From: Candidatus Krumholzibacteriia bacterium
GTDB taxonomy: Bacteria; Krumholzibacteriota; Krumholzibacteriia; LZORAL124-64-63
Reading direction: 5' to 3'
Assembly (NCBI GenBank): GCA_029935695.1
Contig: JAOZJV010000225.1
Location: 1 to 6,462, forward strand
DNA: 6,462 bases
Positions 1 through 5,117 of this stretch are shown here, one piece after another. The translations under genes were made by a program, and so were the position numbers. Position 1 is the first letter of the stretch. Each line of letters begins with the position of its first letter. The notes under the pieces are model-generated. The model ran no database searches. It saw only the letters and a list, made by a program, of their open reading frames with translations, and had not been told where the DNA came from.

Positions 1-239
1 CCATTGGCACGACCCTCCAGGGTGTGGAGCCAGTCACTGCCGCAAAGGATATGGATGAGGCCGTGTTGATTGCCACGAGTAGTTTGGGCGATACTCTGCC
101 CGATGCCGATGCGGATGTGATGCTCAGCCCGGCTTGCGCCAGTTTTGATATGTTTGCCAGTTACCGTCACAGGGGAGAGGCCTTTGCAGCCTCGGCCCTG
201 AAGTTGGGCGCCCAGGCGCGGGAGGACGGCGGTGAATAG
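1..239 (+). CDS. murD: UDP-N-acetylmuramoyl-L-alanine--D-glutamate ligase, C-terminal end (partial)
   Basis: This is the 3' end of a gene that begins upstream of the window. The frame is open from base 3 and gives 78 residues to a TAG stop at 237-239. MurD is the cytoplasmic ATP-dependent ligase that adds D-glutamate to UDP-MurNAc-L-Ala. The fragment is the end of the C-terminal ligase domain. The key signature is LSPACASFDMF followed by YRHRGEAF, which matches the MurD-typical pattern 'LLSPACASFDQF...RGxxF'. The stretch before it (DMDEAVLIATS) fits the preceding helix. The ATP-binding and central domains lie outside the window. The last 8 bases overlap the ftsW start, and the ftsW ribosome binding site lies inside this gene, which suggests translational coupling. 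A GTG at 24 is in frame but is only an internal Val codon. The identification rests on one strong motif and on the position directly before ftsW. Confidence 0.93.
   Translation, partial: IGTTLQGVEPVTAAKDMDEAVLIATSSLGDTLPDADADVMLSPACASFDMFASYRHRGEAFAASALKLGAQAREDGGE
220..226 (+). promoter_or_regulatory. Ribosome binding site that fixes the GTG start of ftsW
   Basis: The bases GGGAGGA lie within the end of murD, with five to six bases between them and the GTG at 232. No ATG near this site gives a complete FtsW: the next in-frame ATG (298) falls inside the first membrane segment. The site therefore supports the GTG start and coupling to murD translation. Confidence 0.75.
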
Positions 240-1398
240 AAGAGTCAGGAAATATCTGGCAGCCATTGAGGGCGGAGATCGCCTCTTGCTGATTGCCATG
301 AGTATCCTGATTTTTCTGGGCTCCATTGTAGTTTATGGTGCCGGCAGTTATAACAATCCGGGGGGCGGATCAGTCCTGGGCCAGCATTTTCTCATTGCCA
401 AACATTTGTTCATGATCGCGGTGGGCCTGGTGGTTATGTTTGTCCTGTCCAACATCAATTACCAGTATCTGCGAACTCGGTGGTTGAACTGGAGTGCCCT
501 TGCGGTGGGCCTGGTGCTGGTGGCCATGACCTTGAAGCAGGGTGACCAGGGAGTCATCAACCGCTGGGTGAGTGTTGCCGGATTTCGTTTTCAACCGGTG
601 GAGCTGGCCAAGCTGGCAGTGATTTTATTTATGGCCGAGCGGTGGTCTCGTCATGCCCAGGCCGGCCGGCTGACCTGGCAAAATATCCTGCCGGGTCTGG
701 TGCTGGGTCCATTGCCGCTGTTGCTTCTTTTGTACATGCAGCCAAATTTTGGAAACATTCTGACCATGGCCGCGGTGGTTCTGGTGGCTTTGCTGGTGGC
801 GGGTTTTGCCTGGCAGCGCATGGCTGTAGCCGTTGTGGTTCTGGCCCTGGCCGGTGTGGTGGCCTTCATGACGTCCAGTAAATTGCAGAGCCGTCTGGAA
901 GACTGGTGGGCGGGCATCAACGGCGGTCAATTCGGATACCAGGTTGATCAGAGTCTGATGGGCATGGGCGCCGGCGGTACCTTGGGTCTGGGTCCGGGTG
1001 ACGGGCACAACAAATTTGCTTTTCTTCCCGAAGCCCACACCGATTTTATTTTTTCCGTCATCGGTGAAGAGTTGGGCCTGTGGGGAACTTTGACAGTTAT
1101 TCTTCTGCTGATTGTTTTTCTCTGGCGGGGGTACAGTATTGCCGGTCGGGCGTCCGAAGCCTTTGGGCGCATTGTCGCTGCGAGCCTGACCACCAGTCTG
1201 GCCGTGTACGGTTTGGTGAATATTGGCATGGTCACCGGAGTTTTTCCGGTGGTGGGTGTGCCGCTGCCTTTTGTGAGTTTCGGGGGCACGGCCATGGTGG
1301 CTGCTCTCGCATCAGTAGGAATTTTGTTGAATATTGATCACACCAGCGGCATGATCAATATCTCACTGCAAAGAGCGAGGGATCGCAGTCGAATCTGA
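232..1398 (+). CDS. ftsW: FtsW, SEDS-family septal peptidoglycan glycosyltransferase
   Basis: This is a polytopic inner-membrane protein of 388 residues, a normal length for FtsW. FtsW polymerises lipid II into glycan strands at the septum together with the transpeptidase FtsI (PBP3). The first membrane segment is at about residues 18-37, and further hydrophobic segments follow throughout. SEDS signatures appear in order: RWVSVAGFRFQPVELAKLA (111-129), QPNFGN (170-175), LPEAHTDFIFSVIGEELGLWG (265-285) and VGVPLPFVSFGG (341-352). The Asp of LPEAHTD (residue 271) aligns with the essential Asp of E. coli FtsW (D297). The call is ftsW rather than rodA because the gene sits between murD and murC. 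The GTG start is supported by a GGGAGGA site. Minor departures from the usual motifs are QPVELAK for QPSELAK, QPNFG for QPDFG and SFGG for SYGG. murG, which usually follows, is absent. Confidence 0.95.
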   Translation: MNRRVRKYLAAIEGGDRLLLIAMSILIFLGSIVVYGAGSYNNPGGGSVLGQHFLIAKHLFMIAVGLVVMFVLSNINYQYLRTRWLNWSALAVGLVLVAMTLKQGDQGVINRWVSVAGFRFQPVELAKLAVILFMAERWSRHAQAGRLTWQNILPGLVLGPLPLLLLLYMQPNFGNILTMAAVVLVALLVAGFAWQRMAVAVVVLALAGVVAFMTSSKLQSRLEDWWAGINGGQFGYQVDQSLMGMGAGGTLGLGPGDGHNKFAFLPEAHTDFIFSVIGEELGLWGTLTVILLLIVFLWRGYSIAGRASEAFGRIVAASLTTSLAVYGLVNIGMVTGVFPVVGVPLPFVSFGGTAMVAALASVGILLNIDHTSGMINISLQRARDRSRI

Positions 1399-1432
1399 TC
1401 CGGCCCAAAGCCGGGAGAAGGATGCTCAGGGA

Positions 1433-2854
1433 ATGTCAGATGTTGCAAGCTACCCCATGAACACCGGGGTCTTCCGCCACGCGCGGCATATCCACTTTGT
1501 GGCCATCGGTGGCATTGGCATGAGTGGCATCGCCGAGGTCCTGCTCAGCATGGGCGGGTTCACCATCAGCGGCAGCGATCTGCGGCCTTCAAAAATCACC
1601 GACCGTCTGCAGCAACTCGGTGCAACAATTTATCTGGGTCACGAAGCAAGTAATGTTGAGGGCGCCCACGTGCTGGTGCGCAGCTCTGCTGTGACCGAAG
1701 CCAACACCGAAGTTCGTGAGGCCCGTAAACAACGCATCCCTGTGATACGACGGGCGGAAATGCTGGCAGAACTCATGCGCCTGAAACAGGGCATTGCCAT
1801 TGCCGGCTCCCACGGAAAAACTTCCACCACCAGCCTGGTGGCGGCTGCCCTGCAGGCCGGCGGTTTGCAACCCACGGTCATTGTCGGCGGTGTGATCAAG
1901 AACATCGGCAGCAACGCCGTGACCGGTCCCGGGCAATATCTGGTGGCAGAGGCCGACGAAAGCGATGGTACTTTTCTTCACCTGACACCCACCATCGCCG
2001 TGGTCACCAATATCGATTACGAACACGTGGATCATTATCCGCACATGGATCATCTGCGCAGTGCTTTTCGTGAATTTCTGGCCCGGGTTCCCTTCTATGG
2101 AACCTGTGTGCTCTGCCTTGACGATCCGGAAATCAGAGCCCTGCTGCCGGCTCTGGACCGCACGGTGCTGACCTATGGTTTGCTTGAGGGTGCAGACGTG
2201 ACGGTGGAGCCGGACTCACTGCAGGACACCGCTGAGGGCCAGCAGGCCCGTATCATGATCCATGGCCAGCACGCTGGCCTGCTGAAACTGGCCATGCGCG
2301 GTCGTCACAATTTGTCCAATGCTCTTGCCGCTGTGGCAGTGGCTGTGGACGTGGGACTGAGTTTCGAACAGGCCGCTGCCGGTATTTCCGCCAGCGAAGG
2401 TGTTGGCCGGCGCTGCGATTTCAAGGGTGAGCACGACGGTGTTCTGGTGTTGGACGATTACGGTCATCATCCCACTGAAATTCAGGCCACCATGGAAGTG
2501 GCCCTGAGTTATGGCCGGCCCGTGTCTGTGGTTTTTCAGCCTCACCGTTATTCGCGCACGCAAATGTTCCAGCGGGAATTTGCCGAGGCCCTGGCCGCCG
2601 CAAACCAGGTGGCTTTGTTGCCGGTGTATGCCGCCAGCGAAGAAGCCATCAACGGGGTTGGCAGCCATCTGATTGCCGACCAAATGGAAGAAAAAGCATT
2701 GGTCTCGGTTGAGCTTCTCGATAGCAGCGAGTCTCTGAACGGATGGGTCCAGACCAATGTGCCTGCCGGGAACCTGTTGCTTCTGCTGGGTGCGGGAGAT
2801 GTCGGTCGTTTGGTGCAGCCGGTGTGCGACCTGCTGGATGAAAGGAGCCGCTGA
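1433..2854 (+). CDS. murC: UDP-N-acetylmuramate--L-alanine ligase
   Basis: MurC is a cytoplasmic ATP-dependent ligase that adds L-alanine to UDP-MurNAc, the first amino acid of the stem peptide. At 473 residues it is close to the usual length. Motifs in order: the Rossmann-like N-terminal UDP-binding segment HIHFVAIGGIGMSGIAEVL (19-37), the ATP P-loop GSHGKTSTT (125-133), the central-domain motif EADESDGTF (173-181) followed by TNIDYEHVDHY (192-202), HNLSNALAA (292-300), GVGRRCDF (323-330), DDYGHHPTEI (341-350), FQPHRYSRT (368-376) and LGAGDVG (452-458). The GHHP and HRYSRT motifs are MurC/Mpl type. MurC is preferred over Mpl because of its place in the dcw cluster. The start is uncertain. 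The ATG at 1433 lies 11-15 bases after GGAGAAGG, with AGGGA directly before it. An ATG at 1422 is out of frame, and an ATG at 1457 has no good binding site. The gene follows ftsW after 34 bases and overlaps ftsQ by one base. Confidence 0.96.
   Translation: MSDVASYPMNTGVFRHARHIHFVAIGGIGMSGIAEVLLSMGGFTISGSDLRPSKITDRLQQLGATIYLGHEASNVEGAHVLVRSSAVTEANTEVREARKQRIPVIRRAEMLAELMRLKQGIAIAGSHGKTSTTSLVAAALQAGGLQPTVIVGGVIKNIGSNAVTGPGQYLVAEADESDGTFLHLTPTIAVVTNIDYEHVDHYPHMDHLRSAFREFLARVPFYGTCVLCLDDPEIRALLPALDRTVLTYGLLEGADVTVEPDSLQDTAEGQQARIMIHGQHAGLLKLAMRGRHNLSNALAAVAVAVDVGLSFEQAAAGISASEGVGRRCDFKGEHDGVLVLDDYGHHPTEIQATMEVALSYGRPVSVVFQPHRYSRTQMFQREFAEALAAANQVALLPVYAASEEAINGVGSHLIADQMEEKALVSVELLDSSESLNGWVQTNVPAGNLLLLLGAGDVGRLVQPVCDLLDERSR
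2841..2847 (+). promoter_or_regulatory. Ribosome binding site that fixes the ftsQ start
   Basis: AAAGGAG lies inside the last codons of murC, six bases before the ATG at 2854. The TGA stop of murC and this ATG share one base (TGATG). This favours 2854 over the later in-frame ATG at 2881, which has only a weak CCAGG upstream, and suggests stop-start coupled translation. Confidence 0.75.
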
Positions 2855-3648
2855 TGTCACCAGACGGTTTACGACCAGGCATGAGCGGCGGATACGCTGT
2901 GCGCCGGCAAAAAAAAATCTCCCGCAGAGGGCTGTGGTTAAAATTGTCCGCCGTGGTGGTTGTCCTGGGACTTATATTCGCGGGCGGTTATTACACCACC
3001 AAATCGGAATATTTTGAAGTGGTGCGAGTGGAATCCGGATCCTATCGATTCACCATCCGGGAAGATCTGGATGGCATGCTCAGCGGTTGTCTGGGTCGCA
3101 ACATCTGGACTCTTTCTGAAGACCAGGTGGCAGGCAGACTGGCCGCTCTGCCCTGGGTTCGCGATCTCAAGGTGTTGAAGCGATTGCCCGGCACCATCGA
3201 AGTTGATTTCAGGGAATGGCGTCCTTTGCTGGCGCTCGATAGTGCAGGAAAAAACGGACAAACTCTGGTGATGGTTGAAGACGGCAGGGTGCTGGAATTT
3301 CCGGCCCATCTGCCTTTGGCCGCGCTGCCGGTTCTGGTGGGTGTGTCCTGCACGCGCGACTCGCTGCAGGGCCCCTTGCGCCTGGACCCCAAGTGGTCCG
3401 ACGGTGTACTGTCTCTGCTGGATGCCATGGCGGCCACCGGATTGGAAACTGCAGGCGCCGTCGATTTTCTTGTTGCTCGACCGGAAGGATTCGCTATCGT
3501 GTTGCAGGCGGGGCAGGGCCGACTGCTGGTTGGACGCGAAGATTTTGCCGACCGGTTGGCCCGTTACATGGCTGCCCGTGAACATCTGGAACCCGGCCTG
3601 CAAATGGATTTGCGGTTCAGGGATCGGATCACTTGCAGCCGCCTCTGA
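2854..3648 (+). CDS. ftsQ: FtsQ, bitopic cell division protein with POTRA domain
   Basis: FtsQ (DivIB) is a single-pass membrane scaffold that recruits FtsB/FtsL and the FtsW/FtsI synthase. The 264-residue protein has a basic cytoplasmic tail (about 1-27, with RRQKK and RRG), one transmembrane helix (about 28-46), then a POTRA domain at about 53-121. The POTRA starts at YFEVVRVE and ends with the typical LPWVRDLKVLKRLPGTIEVDF...RPLL pattern, which matches 'PWV..v.v.r.~P.tl.i.v.E..P.A' of FtsQ proteins. The rest is the beta/FtsQ domain, and the C-terminal MDLRFRDRI fits the usual 'vDLRf.n.v' strand. Sequence conservation is otherwise low, as is normal for FtsQ. There are three cysteines on the presumed periplasmic side (79, 166, 261). 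The gene sits between murC and ftsA, where FtsQ is expected. A run of nine A bases lies near its start (codons 19-22). Confidence 0.92.
   Translation: MSPDGLRPGMSGGYAVRRQKKISRRGLWLKLSAVVVVLGLIFAGGYYTTKSEYFEVVRVESGSYRFTIREDLDGMLSGCLGRNIWTLSEDQVAGRLAALPWVRDLKVLKRLPGTIEVDFREWRPLLALDSAGKNGQTLVMVEDGRVLEFPAHLPLAALPVLVGVSCTRDSLQGPLRLDPKWSDGVLSLLDAMAATGLETAGAVDFLVARPEGFAIVLQAGQGRLLVGREDFADRLARYMAAREHLEPGLQMDLRFRDRITCSRL
2909..2917 (+). repeat. Homopolymer A9 inside the start of ftsQ
   Basis: Nine consecutive A bases cover codons 19-22 (Gln-Lys-Lys-Ile) of ftsQ, before the transmembrane segment. It is the longest homopolymer I see in the window. Loss or gain of one base would lead to a stop well before the POTRA domain: one alternative frame stops near 2941, the other near 3017. 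Whether polymerase slippage occurs here is not known. Confidence 0.8.
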
Positions 3649-3687
3649 GGTTATTGAAGGACAACGCAGGATAAAGGAAGGCACGGC

Positions 3688-4935
3688 ATGAGTCAGGGAA
3701 GACTAATTGTCGCATGTGATTTTGGAACGACGGGCTTTCGGGCACTGGTCACTGAAACCACAGCAAACGGCGACCTCGAAATCGTAGGCTGCGCACAGGA
3801 AAAAACAGAAGGTTTTCAGGACGGTGATTTTGTCGATCTGGGAGCCGGTGCGCGCTGCATTGCCCGCTGTATCCGGGATCTTGAATCCGATTCAGATATC
3901 TACGTCTCCGGTTTCACTTACAACATTGCAGGCTCTCATCTGCACAGCGTCCGGGCCACGGCTCAGGTTTCCATCGGGCCCGGTCCTCGTCCCATTCGTC
4001 AAAGTGATGTGGACGAAGTCATCAAACTGGCCCGCAGCATGGCCATTCCCTTTGATCAGAAAATTCTGACCGTCACGCCGGTGGAATATTCCGTGGACCG
4101 GGTGCGCGGTATTGTCGATCCCCTTGGTCGGGTGGGCAGTCTCCTGGAAATTCAGGCCCATCTGGTCACTGGATCTCGCAGTGTTTTGAACAACATCGAA
4201 AACGCGGTGGAGACGGCAAAATACAAACCTTTGGGTGAAGAAGTTGATATCATGGCTGCCGGCATGGCCTTGCTCGAGGATCAGGAAAAAGAGCAGGGCA
4301 CGATGCTCATCGATATTGGTGGCGACATCACCAACTGGGCTGTGTTTCGCAAAGGCGCCATCCTGGCCAACGGATCCATCCCCTGGGGCGGCAATCACAT
4401 GACGGCCGATCTGGCCCATGGTCTGCGAATTTCCCGGGAAGAAGCCGAAAGTATCAAACGCCAGCGCGGTGTGGTGATGCGCAATCTGGTGCCCGAAGTG
4501 CCCCTCAGTGCCTTGTTCGAAGAAGAACGTCCTGAAGGAACCAAGGGTTTGATTGCTGCTATTCTTGAACCCCGGATGGAAGAAATTCTCACCCTGGTGA
4601 AAAACGATTTCGGAGATATGCGCGAGCTGACATCCCTCGGTGCGGGAATTGTTTTGACCGGCGGGGGCAGCTTGTGCCGTGGAACCACGGGTCTTTGCGA
4701 AGAGATTTTTGATCTGCAGGCCCGCAAACGTTACCTGCCACGAAAATTGGCCGGTTCGGAACAATTGCCGGCAGGTCAGTGGGCCACGGTGGTCGGTTTG
4801 TGCCGGTGGTCTGCCCGGGATGCCGGCCAGGTTGGGGCCATGGAGGACATTGGCCAGGGCGGAGGATTCCTGGGGAAATTGCGGGGAATGTTTAAGCGGG
4901 AGGATAAAGCCAAGGAATTGGTGGCAGAAAATTGA
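3688..4935 (+). CDS. ftsA: FtsA, actin-like membrane anchor of the Z ring
   Basis: FtsA is an actin-fold ATPase that tethers FtsZ to the inner membrane and signals to the FtsQLB/FtsWI synthase. The protein has 415 residues, near the usual 410-420. Visible motifs: phosphate-1 loop ACDFGTTGFRALV (9-21), the FtsA-specific subdomain 1C region with NIAGSHLHS (79-87) and DVDEVIKLARSMAIP (107-121), VDPLGRVGSLLEIQAHLVTG (143-162), phosphate-2 loop IDIGGDITNWAVF (208-220) and adenosine motif VLTGGGSL (322-329). The C-terminal stretch GFLGKLRGMFKRE (393-405) looks like the amphipathic membrane-targeting helix, with a short polar tail after it. The phosphate-2 loop is unusual (Asp and Ile in place of Gly and Thr of DIGGGTT). 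The start is supported by AAAGGAAGG at 3673-3681, six bases before the ATG. MreB and DnaK are excluded by the 1C region and the ftsQ-ftsA-ftsZ context. Confidence 0.95.
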   Translation: MSQGRLIVACDFGTTGFRALVTETTANGDLEIVGCAQEKTEGFQDGDFVDLGAGARCIARCIRDLESDSDIYVSGFTYNIAGSHLHSVRATAQVSIGPGPRPIRQSDVDEVIKLARSMAIPFDQKILTVTPVEYSVDRVRGIVDPLGRVGSLLEIQAHLVTGSRSVLNNIENAVETAKYKPLGEEVDIMAAGMALLEDQEKEQGTMLIDIGGDITNWAVFRKGAILANGSIPWGGNHMTADLAHGLRISREEAESIKRQRGVVMRNLVPEVPLSALFEEERPEGTKGLIAAILEPRMEEILTLVKNDFGDMRELTSLGAGIVLTGGGSLCRGTTGLCEEIFDLQARKRYLPRKLAGSEQLPAGQWATVVGLCRWSARDAGQVGAMEDIGQGGGFLGKLRGMFKREDKAKELVAEN

Positions 4936-4972
4936 TTTCTTGCCATTAATTGGGAAAAGTTGTTTTTTCTGC

Positions 4973-5001
4973 TTGGATCCTGCGCAATGATGTGCTAGAA
5001 A
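4973..5001 (+). promoter_or_regulatory. Candidate sigma70-type promoter for ftsZ
   Basis: A -35-like TTGGAT (4973-4978, 3 of 6 consensus bases) is followed after exactly 17 bases by TAGAAA (4996-5001, 4 of 6), with a TG one base upstream of the -10 (TGC-TAGAAA, an extended -10). A transcript would start near 5008 and carry the hairpin in its leader. The match is modest and such matches occur by chance. Its position before ftsZ is the main support. Confidence 0.35.
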
Positions 5002-5034
5002 AAAGAAACAAAAGTAGCCTGGTCGTTGCCCCCA

Positions 5035-5060
5035 AGTGCCGAAATTGTCAATTTGGCACT
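5035..5060 (+). promoter_or_regulatory. 11-bp inverted repeat (hairpin or operator) upstream of ftsZ
   Basis: The left arm AGTGCC-(G)-AAATT (5035-5046, G5041 bulged) pairs with the right arm AATTTGGCACT (5050-5060) around a GTC loop (5047-5049). This gives 11 base pairs with one bulge. It lies 57 bases before the ftsZ ATG. The following bases (AGTTTGAAGG) are not a U tract, so an intrinsic terminator is unlikely. It could be an mRNA leader stem, an attenuation or RNA-processing element, or a protein-binding palindrome. The sequence does not decide between these. Confidence 0.6.
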
Positions 5061-5099
5061 AGTTTGAAGGCTTCCAGGTATCATGACATGACCCAACTC

Positions 5100-5113
5100 A
5101 AGGAGGAGGAGGG
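5100..5113 (+). promoter_or_regulatory. Extended Shine-Dalgarno sequence of ftsZ
   Basis: AAGGAGGAGGAGGG holds three overlapping GGAGG-type sites and ends four bases before the first of two tandem ATG codons (5118 and 5121). It is much stronger than the sites of the upstream genes, which fits high FtsZ output. It also decides the start against an in-frame ATG at 5088, which has only a weak CCAGG upstream. Confidence 0.85.
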
Positions 5114-5117
5114 TACC

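Larger units (their letters stand above)
4936..5117 (+). other. ftsA-ftsZ intergenic region with regulatory signals
   Basis: This 182-base gap is the only sizeable non-coding stretch in the window. It is AT-rich at its start, with TTTTTTCT (4963-4970) and AGAAAAAA (4997-5004). From left to right it holds a candidate sigma70 promoter (4973-5001), a strong hairpin (5035-5060), a second weak promoter-like pair (TTGGCA at 5053-5058 and TATCAT at 5079-5084, but 20 bases apart, so poor) and the ftsZ ribosome binding site. No poly-T tract follows the hairpin, so I do not call a terminator. The ftsZ reading frame stays open leftwards to about 4950, but without a better start. Confidence 0.7.

Noticed and set aside
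642..881. Small + strand open frames inside ftsW and other genes (also 1080-1337, 2757-3017, 3275-3691, 4679-4990)
   Set aside because: They are out-of-frame shadows of conserved genes, with low-complexity or atypical translations and no recognised family.
1422..1435. ATG at 1422, well placed after GGAGAAGG, as the murC start
   Set aside because: It is out of frame with the murC motifs. The in-frame ATG is at 1433.
4950..4957. MraZ-box-like TTGGGAAA after ftsA
   Set aside because: MraZ operators need several TGGGA-type repeats at regular spacing. Only one is present.
4963..5004. Inverted repeat TTTTTTCT / AGAAAAAA as a terminator or hairpin
   Set aside because: The eight A-T-rich pairs enclose a 26-base loop with only a weak inner GCGCA/TGTGC pairing. 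There is no GC-rich stem directly before a T tract in either direction.
5054..5069. Sigma54-like promoter: TGGCAC in the right arm of the hairpin
   Set aside because: The -24 element matches, but the downstream bases read TTTGAA, so there is no TTGC -12 element at the required spacing. TGGCAC is explained by the inverted repeat.
5083..5091. Minimal upstream frame ATG-ACA-TGA in the ftsZ leader
   Set aside because: It has no good ribosome binding site, and such a short frame is expected by chance.
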